Below, piece by piece: positions 18,700 through 27,977 of a DNA stretch of 64,000 nt. The translations under genes and the position numbers were made by a program. Positions within the stretch are counted from its first letter, which is position 1. The number at the start of each line of letters is the position of its first letter. Under the pieces are notes generated by a model that saw only the letters and a program-made list of their open reading frames with translations, searched no databases and was not told the DNA's origin. The stretch is from contig JASBVG010000031.1 in NCBI GenBank assembly GCA_030147505.1, forward strand, positions 1-64,000. The letters are read 5' to 3'. Source of the DNA: Tardiphaga sp. GTDB taxonomy: Bacteria > Pseudomonadota > Alphaproteobacteria > Rhizobiales > Xanthobacteraceae.

Positions 18700-19470
18700 A
18701 TGCGCACCTTCCGTCTTCTCGCTTCTGCCGCCCTGGCGCTCGCTTTGTGCGGCGCGCCGCTCAAGGCCTCGGCCCAGAGCTTCAACGACGCGCAGCGCGG
18801 CGAGATCCAGAAGATCATGAAGGATTATCTGCTGCAGCATCCGGAAATCCTGGAAGAGGTTTCGGCCGAACTGCAGAAGCGGCAGGCTGCCGCCGAAGCG
18901 GAGAAGCACAAGGCCGCCGTCGCCGCCAATGCCGACTTGATCTTCAAGTCCCCGCGCGGCGTCACCATCGGCAACAAGGACGGCGATGTCACCTTCGTCG
19001 AGTTCTTCGACTACAATTGCGGCTACTGCAAACGCGCCATGGAAGACATGGTGACGATCATGAAGGCCGATCCGAAGCTGAAGGTCGTGCTGAAGGAGTT
19101 CCCGGTGCTCGGCCCCGGCTCGGTGGAAGCCGCGCAGGTTGCCGTCGCGGTGCGCATGCAGGACCCGACCGGCAAGAAATATCTCGACTTCCATCAGAAG
19201 CTGCTCGGCGGCCGTGGTCAGGCTGACAAGGCCCGCTCGCTCGCAGCGGCGAAGGAAGCCGGCCTCGACATGGCGAAGATCGAGAAGGACATGGCGAGCC
19301 CGGAAGTGCGTGCCACCATCGAGGAGAATTTCAAGCTCGCCGAGAGCATGGGCATGAATGGCACGCCGAGCTATGTGATCGGCAACCAGGTGGTGATCGG
19401 CGCCGTCGGCGTCGAGGCGCTGAAGGAAAAGATCAACCAAGCGCGCTGCGGCAAGGCGATCTGCTCGTAA
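18700..19470 (+). CDS. Periplasmic DsbA-family thiol oxidoreductase, ScsC-like
   Basis: A 256-residue exported protein with a signal peptide ending ASAQ (residues 23-26). An N-terminal helical stalk follows (IQKIMKDYLLQHPEILEEV, about 36-70), like the oligomerisation arm of ScsC/BdbD-type proteins. The DsbA thioredoxin fold has FDYNCGYC (active-site Cys107 and Cys110) and the cis-proline loop GTPSYVI. It makes or shuffles disulfides in exported proteins. It is followed by a strong terminator, so it is probably monocistronic. Confidence 0.88.
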   Translation: MRTFRLLASAALALALCGAPLKASAQSFNDAQRGEIQKIMKDYLLQHPEILEEVSAELQKRQAAAEAEKHKAAVAANADLIFKSPRGVTIGNKDGDVTFVEFFDYNCGYCKRAMEDMVTIMKADPKLKVVLKEFPVLGPGSVEAAQVAVAVRMQDPTGKKYLDFHQKLLGGRGQADKARSLAAAKEAGLDMAKIEKDMASPEVRATIEENFKLAESMGMNGTPSYVIGNQVVIGAVGVEALKEKINQARCGKAICS

Positions 19471-19496
19471 GAGCGCGGGCGATTGAGCCATTCTGG

Positions 19497-19525
19497 AAAG
19501 CCGGCTGTGAACCTGCCGGCTTTTT
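19497..19525. terminator. Bidirectional terminator between dsbA-like and PQQ dehydrogenase genes
   Basis: AAAGCCGGC and GCCGGCTTTTT form a GC stem flanked by A and T runs. It lies 27 bases after the dsbA-like stop and a few bases from the stop of the convergent dehydrogenase gene, so it can serve both. Confidence 0.85.
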
Positions 19526-19532
19526 CATGCGC

Positions 19533-21551
19533 TCAACCCATCCTGCGCGATCGGCGAATGTGGACGGCGCCGACAAGCAGCAGCACAAGCGCGACACCGC
19601 CTGCAATCGATCCCGCACGCAGCCGGCCGCCCGGACGATCGATGTAAAGCGACCACCACGACGGCGCTTCGCCGTCGCGAGCGAGGCGAAACGCGACGAC
19701 GCCGTCGCCGATGGAGGTGCCGGATTCCGAATGACCGCCGGCGCCGATCACCACATACTGCTCGCCATCGACTGTATAGGTCATCGGATTGGCAACGCCC
19801 GGCACTGGCAACCGGCCCTGCCAGAGTTCCTTGCCATTGGTGGCATCGAAGGCGCGCAGATAGGCATCCATCGCGCCGGTAAAGATGACGCCGCCTGCGG
19901 TCGCCAGCACGCCGCTGACCAGCGGGGTGCCGGTCTTCAACGCCACGCCGAGCGGCGCGATGTCCTCGGTGGTGCCGACCTTGCTTTCCCACAGGACCTT
20001 GCCAGCCCTCAGATCGACGGCAACCATCGCGCCCCAGGGGGGCGGGTTGCAGGGCATGCCGAGTGGCGATGCGATAAGCGTTCGCGTCATCGCGAACGGA
20101 GCGCCGCTCTGCGGTCCGAAATCGGTGCCGGATGGCGGCTTGTAGTTTTGCGCCTGCGCGCGCGGGATCAGCGTGATCCGGTGCACGGCGCGGCTGGTAT
20201 TGGCAAACATGATCTGGCGACCGGGATCATAGGCCACGCCGCCCCAATTGACGCCACCGCCGCTCATCGGAAACAGCAGCGTGCCCTGCGTGGACGGCGG
20301 CGTGAACAGGCCGTCATAGCGGCCGGCTTTCAACTGCTCGCCACACGCGTTGCTATCCCAGAACGTGACGCCGAATGGTTTGTCCAGATCGAGGCGCTGC
20401 GGCAGCAGCGGTGGCACATGCGTCGGAAACGGCTGCGTCGGCGACAGGCTCTCGCCCGCAACTGCGCCTTGCGGCACCGGCCGTTCCTCCACCGGCCAGA
20501 TCGGTTGGCCGGTGTCGCGGTCGAGCACGAAGACAAAGCCCATCTTGGTGGCCTGAATCACCACGTCGCGCGGACCGCTGCCCGTCTCGATCCTCGCCAA
20601 GGTCGGCTGCGCCGGCACATCGTAGTCCCAGACATCGTGATGCACGGTCTGGAACGCCCAGACACGTTCGCCGGTGTCGATCCTGAGCGCGACGACGGAA
20701 TCGGCATGAGCGTTGTCTCCCGGCCGCTTGCCGCCGTAGAAGTCCGGGCTCGGCGACGAGGTCGGCAGGAAGACGAGGCCGCGCTCGGCATCCACTGACA
20801 TCGGCGCCCACACGTTGGCATGGCCGGCCTCGATGCCATCACGGATCAGCGGGTCCCATGTCCAGCGTGCCTCGCCCGTGCGGGCGTCGAAGGCGCGGAC
20901 GATGCCACGCGGTGCATCCACCCTGCGATTATCGGCAACGGACGAACCGACCACGATGGTGTCGCGCGCGACAACCGGCGGCGATGTGACCTGGAATTCG
21001 CCGGCATAGTCCAGCGGCATGCCGGGATCGAGTTTGACCTCGCCCTGCTGGCCGAAGCCGGTGCATCGTTCTCCGGTCTTTGCATCGAGCGCGACCACGC
21101 GCGCATCGTTGGTGCCCATGACGATACGGCTGGCGCAGACGGCGTTCGCCCCGGCACGTTCGTCCCGCCAATGGGTTACGCCGCGGCAGACCCAGCGATT
21201 GCCAGGCCTGAAATCGGCTGGAATGCCGGGATCGGTGCGCCAGCGCGCACGGCCGGTAACCGGGTTGAGCGCCACAACTTCGTTGAACGGCGTACAGAAA
21301 ATCAGGCTTTCATCGACGAGAAGCGGCGTCGCTTCGAATTTCGAGCGACGCATCAGCGCCGGCGGGCGTGCGATCAGATCTCCCGTGTGGAAACGCCAGG
21401 CCTCGACAAGACGCGTCACATTGGCAGGCGTGATCTGGGAGAGCGGTGAAAAACGTGTTCCGCCGGCATCGCCGCCCCAGTGCTCCCATGCCGATGCCGA
21501 GGATATCATGGCGACCATCGCCAGCACGCCACTCGCAACCAGTCCCCGCAT
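19533..21551 (-). CDS. Membrane-anchored PQQ-dependent dehydrogenase (glucose/quinate DH family)
   Basis: A 672-residue quinoprotein with an N-terminal export signal (about 1-21), an eight-bladed propeller with repeated beta-W strands (WEHWGGDAGGTRFSPL, TVHHDVWDYDVPAQP, GGGVNWGGVAYDP), and a C-terminal membrane helix (about 640-662) with a basic tail RRSRR. Unlike the E. coli Gcd protein it lacks the five N-terminal membrane helices and is anchored by the C-terminus instead. It should oxidise a polyol or sugar acid in the periplasm and pass electrons to quinone; the substrate is not predictable. No pqq genes are nearby. ATG 21551 fits the signal peptide better than the GTG seven codons upstream. 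Confidence 0.85.
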   Translation of the reverse strand: MRGLVASGVLAMVAMISSASAWEHWGGDAGGTRFSPLSQITPANVTRLVEAWRFHTGDLIARPPALMRRSKFEATPLLVDESLIFCTPFNEVVALNPVTGRARWRTDPGIPADFRPGNRWVCRGVTHWRDERAGANAVCASRIVMGTNDARVVALDAKTGERCTGFGQQGEVKLDPGMPLDYAGEFQVTSPPVVARDTIVVGSSVADNRRVDAPRGIVRAFDARTGEARWTWDPLIRDGIEAGHANVWAPMSVDAERGLVFLPTSSPSPDFYGGKRPGDNAHADSVVALRIDTGERVWAFQTVHHDVWDYDVPAQPTLARIETGSGPRDVVIQATKMGFVFVLDRDTGQPIWPVEERPVPQGAVAGESLSPTQPFPTHVPPLLPQRLDLDKPFGVTFWDSNACGEQLKAGRYDGLFTPPSTQGTLLFPMSGGGVNWGGVAYDPGRQIMFANTSRAVHRITLIPRAQAQNYKPPSGTDFGPQSGAPFAMTRTLIASPLGMPCNPPPWGAMVAVDLRAGKVLWESKVGTTEDIAPLGVALKTGTPLVSGVLATAGGVIFTGAMDAYLRAFDATNGKELWQGRLPVPGVANPMTYTVDGEQYVVIGAGGHSESGTSIGDGVVAFRLARDGEAPSWWSLYIDRPGGRLRAGSIAGGVALVLLLVGAVHIRRSRRMG

Positions 21552-22033
21552 CGACCCGTTATCCAGACTCACATCGGCGCAGCGAATGTTAGAGGAAACG
21601 ACAGTTGTGTCTATCGAGCGATCGCGCCCAAGGCTGCGACGTTACGCCTGACGGCGGACGCGAGAAAGCAAGCTCTTGTGCGAACCGGCGAAGCATCGTC
21701 AGGACGGCGAATGGTCTTGGCCGCTTTCTCCATCGGAGCGCTGCTCTTCTCCCTGCGCCCGATCGCCGCGCGACAGTTTTATCGCCGTGTTTTCCAGAAC
21801 GCCGGCGACGATGGTCGAAACCGCGCTCTCGATGGGCGCCGCTTCGCTCAGTCTCTGCACGATCCGTTCGACGAAAGCGGTCATTCCGAGGTCCTCTCGG
21901 ACCACCAAATGCATTCACCGCGCTTTTGTTCCCGGTCGTTAGTTCCCGCAATGGCGCTTCATCGCATCACGGCCGCTGCCCGGAACATGACCGGTAGCGC
22001 AGGCATTGCCTTTGCGGAGGATGGAGGCTGGCG
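21552..22033. other. Intergenic stretch between PQQ dehydrogenase and DUF6894 genes
   Basis: About 480 bases containing one possible small leftward gene (listed separately). GGAAC motifs occur at 21982-21986 (plus strand) and twice on the minus strand near 21930-21950. They are followed at 16-17 bases by CATT rather than GTT, so they are weak stress-promoter candidates only. No terminator was seen. Confidence 0.35.
21699..21884 (-). CDS. Possible small protein of unknown function
   Basis: A 61-residue frame starting MTAFVERIVQRLSEAAPIES with a good ribosome site (GAGGA about 8 bases before the ATG). The first 40 residues could form an amphipathic helix; the tail is hydrophilic (RAQGEEQRSDGESGQDHSPS). 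I recognise no family. It is divergent from the DUF6894 gene and may be a stress-type small protein, but it could be spurious. Confidence 0.4.
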   Translation of the reverse strand: MTAFVERIVQRLSEAAPIESAVSTIVAGVLENTAIKLSRGDRAQGEEQRSDGESGQDHSPS

Positions 22034-22264
22034 ATGCCAAAGTATCATTTTGAAATTGTCGATGGTTTTCGACTTGAGGACCCGATCGGTCAGGACTGTG
22101 GTAGCGACGCACAAGCCAGGAGCGTAGCAAAGCAAATGGCCCGTCAGATTGCGGAAGACATCCGGCGCGACGACAACGATCGCAAAGTAATTGTACTCGA
22201 TGACAATGGCGCTGAAGTCTACAAAGCGCCGATCGACGATCCAGACAGCAACTCTTCAATATGA
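22034..22264 (+). CDS. DUF6894-family small protein
   Basis: A 76-residue acidic protein beginning MPKYHFEIVDGFRLEDPIG and containing the VLDDNGAEVYKAPI ending typical of the small DUF6894 proteins that are numerous in Bradyrhizobium relatives. The function is unknown. A strong ribosome site (GGAGG repeats) precedes the ATG. It lies next to a DUF1236 gene with a stress-type promoter. Confidence 0.75.
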   Translation: MPKYHFEIVDGFRLEDPIGQDCGSDAQARSVAKQMARQIAEDIRRDDNDRKVIVLDDNGAEVYKAPIDDPDSNSSI

Positions 22265-22354
22265 GTGTAGCTCCAGGGTGAATGCAGCATGAATGCGTGT
22301 CAGCATGCCTGAATCAGGCACTCGCAACAGGAGCAAAGAAACTACACTTTCTCC

Positions 22355-22379
22355 GGAACAACCACATGCAGCCTCGGTT
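22355..22379 (+). promoter_or_regulatory. Candidate EcfG-type general stress promoter
   Basis: GGAAC at 22355-22359 and GTT at 22377-22379 are separated by 17 bases, the geometry of the alphaproteobacterial general-stress sigma factor EcfG (GGAAC-N16/17-CGTT; here the last element reads GGTT). The motif is 43 bases upstream of the DUF1236 gene start. The same spacing is found before the BA14K gene at 36718. Confidence 0.55.
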
Positions 22380-22421
22380 GTCGAACGGGCAATGCAAACA
22401 CGATTTGTGAGGAGAACAGAG

Positions 22422-23171
22422 ATGAACAAGCGTTTATTTGCGACTGTCGCCGCTGCTGCATTGATTGCAGGTACAAGTGTCGTCAATGCCCAAAGCCCAG
22501 GTGGCGCTGGTGCAGGTGCCGGTGGCGGAGCCGGGATGAGCCGTGAGGCGCCCGCAGGCGGTGGTGCGGCTGGCGGTGGCGCTCCAATGCGTGGTGGCGC
22601 GGAGCGCGGCAGCACGGAGGATCGTGCTGCGCCGGCGGCGAACAGCGCACCAAGCAAGCGCGATGAAGCCACCGACACCACCAACAAATCCGATCAGAGA
22701 CAGCCTGCTACCAAGCAGACCCAGTCAGACGACAAGATGCAGCGCGATAACGGCAATCAGCGTGCGAGCGATCAGACCCGTGACAACGGCAAGAACGCGA
22801 AAGACATGAAGGCCGAAGACAAAACCAATCCGGCTGCAAACACGAAGTCGACGGCCGACAGCAAGTCGACGACCACCGAGAAATCGACCACGACCACCGG
22901 TCAGGCCGCGGCTGGCGCCAAGCTCACCACCGAACAGCGCACCAAGGTCACCACCGTGGTGAAGCAGCAGAACATCGCGCCGGTGACCAATGTGAATTTC
23001 TCGTTGTCGGTCGGCACCCGCGTCCCGCGTGACGTTCGCTTCCATCCGGTCCCGGCCGAGATCGTGACCATCTATCCCGCCTGGCGCGGCTACAACCTGA
23101 TCCTGGTCAGCAACCAGATCGTGATCATCGACCCGGCCACCTATGAGATCGTGGCCGTTATCGACGCCTAA
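22422..23171 (+). CDS. Secreted DUF1236 protein
   Basis: A 249-residue exported protein with a clear signal peptide (MNKRLFATVAAAALIAGTSV, cleavage near NAQ). A Gly/Ala-rich then Asp/Lys/Thr-rich low-complexity middle (about 25-165) leads to a C-terminal DUF1236 domain (VGTRVPRDVRFHPVP, IVIIDPATYEIVAVIDA). The function is unknown; these genes are often stress induced. The start is fixed by the ribosome site GAGGAGA just before ATG 22422, not by the longer frame from 22293. It is followed by a perfect GC hairpin. Confidence 0.8.
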   Translation: MNKRLFATVAAAALIAGTSVVNAQSPGGAGAGAGGGAGMSREAPAGGGAAGGGAPMRGGAERGSTEDRAAPAANSAPSKRDEATDTTNKSDQRQPATKQTQSDDKMQRDNGNQRASDQTRDNGKNAKDMKAEDKTNPAANTKSTADSKSTTTEKSTTTTGQAAAGAKLTTEQRTKVTTVVKQQNIAPVTNVNFSLSVGTRVPRDVRFHPVPAEIVTIYPAWRGYNLILVSNQIVIIDPATYEIVAVIDA

Positions 23172-23195
23172 GTGCGATCGCCTAACTCAAGCGTC

Positions 23196-23220
23196 GGGCG
23201 GGTTTCCTCGGAACCCGCCC
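23196..23220 (+). terminator. GC-rich hairpin after the DUF1236 gene
   Basis: GGGCGGGTTTCC and GGAACCCGCCC form an 11-bp stem with a very short loop, about 25 bases after the stop. It lacks a proper T-run, so termination efficiency is uncertain. Confidence 0.6.
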
Positions 23221-23460
23221 GGTGTCATTTGCGCGTGTCCCTGAGTCGCTGCATGCGGGTGTTGCAGCCGGTATTTCCGCGCTACGGGTCTAGCCGTGGT
23301 TAACGCCCCAATTCGCTGGTTCCACTGGGTATTTTATCAAGCTGATAAGGTATTTGGCTGGGGGAACCCGCCTCTGTAAGGCTTCCCCTGCCCGCCGAGG
23401 TTACCTATAACCCCCGGCAGAACCGTGCTTTTGCGCCGCCTCGCCTGTCCGGGATCCCCG

Positions 23461-23925
23461 ATGGCCAACACCGCCGCCAATACCGTCTTCGTCCTCAACG
23501 GCCCGAACCTCAATCTTCTGGGGATCCGGGAGCCGGAGACCTATGGACATGCCACCCTGGCCGATGTCGAAGCGCTGTGTGCGACGGCGGCTGCGAAGTA
23601 TGGGCTCACCGTCGATTGCCGCCAGTCGAATGTCGAGGGAGAGCTGGTCGACTACATCCATGAGGCGCGCACCAAGGCTGTCGGCATCATCATCAATGCC
23701 GGCGCCTATTCACACACCTCGATCGCGATCCATGACGCGCTGGTCGGCGTGAAGGTGCCGACCGTCGAAGTGCACATCAGCAACGTCTACACCCGCGAAG
23801 ACTTCCGCCATCATTCCTTCACGGCCCGCGCCGCCTTTGCGAGCCTGTGCGGCTTCGGCATCGAGGGCTATCGCCTCGCGATCTCCGGCCTTGCCGCCAA
23901 GCTCGGCAAGACCCCGCTCACCTGA
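23461..23925 (+). CDS. aroQ: Type II 3-dehydroquinate dehydratase
   Basis: This dodecameric enzyme dehydrates 3-dehydroquinate to 3-dehydroshikimate in the shikimate pathway. The 154 residues carry the family motifs [17 protein letters not shown], the catalytic Tyr in [16 protein letters not shown], and [18 protein letters not shown] with the catalytic His. It stands immediately before accB and accC, a conserved order in this group. ATG 23461 was chosen; the upstream extension is not conserved. Confidence 0.95.
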   Translation: MANTAANTVFVLNGPNLNLLGIREPETYGHATLADVEALCATAAAKYGLTVDCRQSNVEGELVDYIHEARTKAVGIIINAGAYSHTSIAIHDALVGVKVPTVEVHISNVYTREDFRHHSFTARAAFASLCGFGIEGYRLAISGLAAKLGKTPLT

Positions 23926-23958
23926 TTCAAACCCACTCCTTCAGATATCGGATTGTCC

Positions 23959-24510
23959 ATGGCCCGTAAGCCTGCTCCTGCCAAAGCCACTGCACCGAAA
24001 GCATCGGCCCCGAAAGTCGCCGCGCCACAAGCCGCTTCCTCCGACAGCGCCTTCATCCGCGAACTCGCGCAGTTGCTGAACGAGACCAATCTCACCGAGA
24101 TCGAGGTCGAGCGTTCGGGCCTGCATGTCCGCGTCGCGCGCGAAGTGCATGTGACAACTGCCGCGGCGCCGGTTTACGCGCCCGCGCCCGTCGCCGCTGC
24201 AGTGTCCGCTCCGGCTCCGGCAGCTGCCATCGCAGCCGCACCTGCCGCGCCGTCGGGCCCGGACTACAGCAAACATCCCGGTGTCGTGCCTTCGCCGATG
24301 GTCGGCACCGCCTATATGGCGCCGGAGCCCGGCAAGCCGCCTTTCATCAGCGTCGGCACCAAGGTCACCGCCGGCCAGACCCTGATCATCATCGAAGCGA
24401 TGAAGACCATGAACCAGATCCCGGCGCCGCGTGCCGGCACGGTCACCCAGATCCTGGTGGAAGACGGCGTGCCCGTCGAATACGGCGAACCGCTCGTCAT
24501 CATCGAATAA
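23959..24510 (+). CDS. accB: Acetyl-CoA carboxylase biotin carboxyl carrier protein
   Basis: BCCP carries the biotin between the carboxylase and transferase steps of acetyl-CoA carboxylase. The 183 residues have a Lys/Ala/Pro-rich start, the helical N-terminal region ([19 protein letters not shown]), an Ala/Pro linker (about 68-105), and the biotinyl domain with EAMKTMNQ, Lys149 being the biotinylated residue. ATG 23959 follows a TTG six bases upstream that is unlikely to be used. It sits 33 bases after aroQ and 30 before accC, so the three are probably one operon. Confidence 0.95.
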   Translation: MARKPAPAKATAPKASAPKVAAPQAASSDSAFIRELAQLLNETNLTEIEVERSGLHVRVAREVHVTTAAAPVYAPAPVAAAVSAPAPAAAIAAAPAAPSGPDYSKHPGVVPSPMVGTAYMAPEPGKPPFISVGTKVTAGQTLIIIEAMKTMNQIPAPRAGTVTQILVEDGVPVEYGEPLVIIE

Positions 24511-24540
24511 CGACTTCACGACCTCAGACGACGGAACGCC

Positions 24541-25890
24541 ATGTTCGAGAAAATCCTGATCGCCAATCGCGGCGAGATCGCACTACGCATCTTGCGCGCC
24601 TGCAAGGAGCTCGGCATCGCGACCGTTGCCGTGCATTCCACGGCCGACGCCGACGCCATGCATGTGCGCCTCGCCGACGAGAGCGTGTGCATCGGCCCGC
24701 CGGCGTCGAAGGACAGCTATCTGCATATCCCCTCGCTACTCGCCGCCGCCGAAATCACCGGCGCCGATGCGGTGCATCCCGGCTATGGATTCCTGTCCGA
24801 GAATGCGCGCTTCGCCGAGATTCTCGCGGATCACAATCTCGCATTCATCGGCCCCAAGGCGGAGCATATCCGCACCATGGGCGACAAGATCGAAGCCAAG
24901 AAGACCGCCAAGCGTCTCGGCATTCCCGTGGTCCCCGGTTCGGATGGCGGTGTCGGTCCCGATGACGATGCGATGGCGATCGCCAAGGAGATCGGCTTCC
25001 CGGTGCTGGTGAAGGCCGCTGCCGGCGGCGGTGGACGCGGCATGAAGGTGGCGCAGACCGAAGCCGACCTGGAGATGGCGCTGTCGACGGCCGCGACCGA
25101 AGCCAAGGCCGCATTCGGCGACGCGTCGGTCTATCTCGAAAAATATCTGACAAAACCGCGCCACATCGAGATCCAGGTGCTCGGCGATGGCCGCGGCGGC
25201 GCGCTGCATCTCGGCGAACGCGACTGCTCGTTGCAGCGCCGCCACCAGAAGGTCTGGGAGGAAGGTCCCTCGCCGATCCTCTCGCCGGAAGCCCGCGCCA
25301 AGATCGGCGGCATCTGCGCCAAGGCGATGCAGGAGATGCAATATCTCGGCGTCGGCACCATCGAATTCCTCTATGAGGACGGCGAGTTCTATTTCATCGA
25401 AATGAACACCCGCATCCAGGTCGAACATCCCGTCACCGAGATGATCACCGATATCGACCTCGTGCTTGAGCAGATCCGCATCGCCGCCGGTGGCGACCTT
25501 CCCTGCACTCAGGACGAGCTGCAGATCATCGGCCACGCCATCGAGTGCCGTATCAATGCGGAGAACCCGGAGACCTTCCGGCCCTCGCCCGGCACCATCA
25601 CGCAATATCATCCGCCTGGCGGTCTGGGTGTGCGCATCGATAGCGCGGTCTATCAGGGCTACAAGATCCCGCCCTATTACGACTCACTGGTCGGCAAGCT
25701 GATCGTCCACGGCAAGAACCGGCCGGAATGCCTGATGCGGCTTCGCCGGGCGCTTGACGAGATCGTGGTGGACGGCGTCGAGACCACGCTGCCGCTGTTC
25801 CGCAAGCTCGCCCGCGAGAAGGATATGATCGAAGGCGACTATCACATTCACTGGCTGGAGCATTATCTGGCTGGCAAATCAGGCGGTTAA
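24541..25890 (+). CDS. accC: Acetyl-CoA carboxylase biotin carboxylase subunit
   Basis: This ATP-grasp enzyme carboxylates the biotin on AccB. The 449-residue length is standard. Landmarks are [27 protein letters not shown], the glycine-rich ATP lid [47 protein letters not shown] and ECRINAENP. It is the last gene of the aroQ-accB-accC group. Confidence 0.97.
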   Translation: MFEKILIANRGEIALRILRACKELGIATVAVHSTADADAMHVRLADESVCIGPPASKDSYLHIPSLLAAAEITGADAVHPGYGFLSENARFAEILADHNLAFIGPKAEHIRTMGDKIEAKKTAKRLGIPVVPGSDGGVGPDDDAMAIAKEIGFPVLVKAAAGGGGRGMKVAQTEADLEMALSTAATEAKAAFGDASVYLEKYLTKPRHIEIQVLGDGRGGALHLGERDCSLQRRHQKVWEEGPSPILSPEARAKIGGICAKAMQEMQYLGVGTIEFLYEDGEFYFIEMNTRIQVEHPVTEMITDIDLVLEQIRIAAGGDLPCTQDELQIIGHAIECRINAENPETFRPSPGTITQYHPPGGLGVRIDSAVYQGYKIPPYYDSLVGKLIVHGKNRPECLMRLRRALDEIVVDGVETTLPLFRKLAREKDMIEGDYHIHWLEHYLAGKSGG

Positions 25891-26016
25891 CACGCGCGGA
25901 GAATGTTTCGACGCTGGTGGAACCAAACAGCGAGTTCGGCGTTTGTGCGGTGCCTGGAACCTGTCCGGCACCGGGGGATATGTTGAAATTCCTGTCGATT
26001 TCGCAGCGAGCCGACC

Positions 26017-27540
26017 GTGACTGCTGACACGGCGCGCAGGCGTGCATTCTGGCAAATCGTCCTGCTGTCGGCGGGACTTCTGGTGCTGGTCGCGATCAGC
26101 GCAGCGTCGGTGATATTGGTCAACCGCGCCCGCGACGATGCGCGCTGGGTGACGCATACGGTCGAGGTCCAGAACCAGATCTCCAACCTCCTGCTCGAAA
26201 TCCGCCGCACCGAAAGCGCGACGCGCGCCTATCTGCTGTCGTCGGCGCCGCGCTTCGTCGAGGAATACGAACGTTCATCGGCACAGATCCTGCCCGCCGT
26301 GGACAAGCTGGTGAAGCTCGCCAACGACAATCCGGCCCAAGTCGCCAATACAGAAAAATTGCGGCCTGCCGTCGAGCAACGCCTCACTGAATTCGCCCGC
26401 GGCATGGACCGCATCAAGAACAACCAGGTGCAGACCAGCATCGACATCCTGCGTCGCGGCGGCGCCGATGAAGCAGCCAAGGCAATAGCCGACATCACCA
26501 CTGCCATGCGCGCGGAGGAAGGTCGCCTGTTCGTCGAACGAACCCGCACCGCCGACGAGAGTCAGCAATGGGCCTCGCTCATCACCATCGCGGGCTCCGC
26601 ATTGGTCATCCTGTTCGCCGCCATGTCGGTCTTCCTGGTACGGCAATCCTCCAATGCCCGCGACGAGGCCGAAGCCAGGCTGCGCGACAACAATCTCAAC
26701 CTCGAAAGCACCGTGCAGGAGCGCACCGCGGACCTGCGCGAGGCCAATGAGGAGATCCAGCGCTTCGCCTATATCGTCAGCCACGACCTGCGCTCGCCGC
26801 TGGTCAACATCATGGGCTTCACCAGCGAGCTGGAAGAATTGCGCGGCGACATCTTTCGCCGCATCGCGACGCTGGCGAACAATGAACCGGTCGTTCCGGA
26901 CACCGACGGCAATCTGCCGGAACCGGCGTTGCCGCCCGAGGACAAGCAGCTCTCGTCAGATTTCAGCGAGGCGCTCGGTTTCATCAAATCGTCGATCGGC
27001 AAGATGGATCGGCTCATCAACGCGATCCTCAATCTCACGCGCGAGGGCCGGCGCGAGTTCAAGCCAGTCAAGATCGACACCCGTGAACTGATCGAGACCA
27101 TCGCATCGACGGTGGCCCATCAAGCCTCCGAGACCGAGACGAGCATCCATGTCGAACCGTTGCCCGAGATCGTCAGCGACCGCCTGGCGATGGAACAGAT
27201 CTTCGGCAACCTGATCGACAATGCGCTCAAATATCTCAAGGAAGGCGTGCCCGGCGAGATCCGGGTCAAAGGCCGCACCAAGATGGGCTTCGCCATTTTC
27301 GAGATCGTCGACAACGGACGCGGCATCGATCCGAAAGATCATCAGCGAATATTTGATCTTTTCCGCCGGGCAGGTACACAGGACAGACCGGGCCAGGGCA
27401 TTGGCCTCGCCCATGTGCGCGCCCTTGTGCGCCGGCTGGGGGGCACCATGTCGGTGTCTTCCGAACTCGGTCACGGCAGCACTTTCACCGTCACTTTGCC
27501 CGCCAGATGGACAGGCAAGAGCAGGAACGAAACAGCATGA
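26017..27540 (+). CDS. CHASE3-domain sensor histidine kinase
   Basis: A 507-residue membrane kinase: helix 12-35, periplasmic CHASE3 helical domain (about 38-182), helix 185-208, a coiled coil (RLRDNNLNLESTVQERTADL), then a HisKA domain with the phosphorylated His256 in YIVSHDLRSPLVNIMGF. The HATPase domain has FGNLIDNALKYL and DNGRGIDP. About 50 extra residues (acidic, Pro-rich) sit inside the dimerisation hairpin after the H-box, which is unusual. Translation starts at GTG 26017. Its stop overlaps the next gene (ATGA). Confidence 0.88.
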   Translation: MTADTARRRAFWQIVLLSAGLLVLVAISAASVILVNRARDDARWVTHTVEVQNQISNLLLEIRRTESATRAYLLSSAPRFVEEYERSSAQILPAVDKLVKLANDNPAQVANTEKLRPAVEQRLTEFARGMDRIKNNQVQTSIDILRRGGADEAAKAIADITTAMRAEEGRLFVERTRTADESQQWASLITIAGSALVILFAAMSVFLVRQSSNARDEAEARLRDNNLNLESTVQERTADLREANEEIQRFAYIVSHDLRSPLVNIMGFTSELEELRGDIFRRIATLANNEPVVPDTDGNLPEPALPPEDKQLSSDFSEALGFIKSSIGKMDRLINAILNLTREGRREFKPVKIDTRELIETIASTVAHQASETETSIHVEPLPEIVSDRLAMEQIFGNLIDNALKYLKEGVPGEIRVKGRTKMGFAIFEIVDNGRGIDPKDHQRIFDLFRRAGTQDRPGQGIGLAHVRALVRRLGGTMSVSSELGHGSTFTVTLPARWTGKSRNETA

Positions 27541-27977
27541 GCAACCCGGTTACGATCATCATGGTCGAGGACGACGAGGGTCACGCCCGTCTGATTGAGC
27601 GCAATATCCGGCGATCCGGTGTCAACAATGAGATCAAGCCGTTCACCAACGGTACAGAGGCCCTCGCCTATCTGTTCGGTCCGGATGGCACCGGCGCCGC
27701 GCACAAGGGCGACGCCCTGCTGATCTTGCTCGATCTCAATCTGCCCGACATGACCGGCATCGATATCCTGCGCCGGGTCAAGGAGAACGAATATCTCAAA
27801 TATGCGCCGGTCGTGGTTCTGACGACCACAGACGACGCGCAAGAGATCAAACGCTGCTACGAGCTGGGATGTAACGTCTACATCACCAAGCCGGTGAACT
27901 ACGAAAACTTCGCCAACGCGATCCGTCAGCTCGGTCTGTTCTTCTCCGTGATCCAGGTTCCGCAAGCCGCCCCATGA
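27537..27977 (+). CDS. Single-domain response regulator
   Basis: A 146-residue CheY/Rcp1-like receiver with the acidic pocket Glu11-Asp12-Asp13, the phospho-acceptor Asp66 (LLLDLNLPD context), the Thr in VLTTTDD and Lys in ITKPVNY. It has no output domain, so it acts by protein contact. It overlaps the kinase gene before it and the hybrid regulator gene after it by four bases each (ATGA), which implies coordinated expression of the three. Confidence 0.9.
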   Translation: MSNPVTIIMVEDDEGHARLIERNIRRSGVNNEIKPFTNGTEALAYLFGPDGTGAAHKGDALLILLDLNLPDMTGIDILRRVKENEYLKYAPVVVLTTTDDAQEIKRCYELGCNVYITKPVNYENFANAIRQLGLFFSVIQVPQAAP

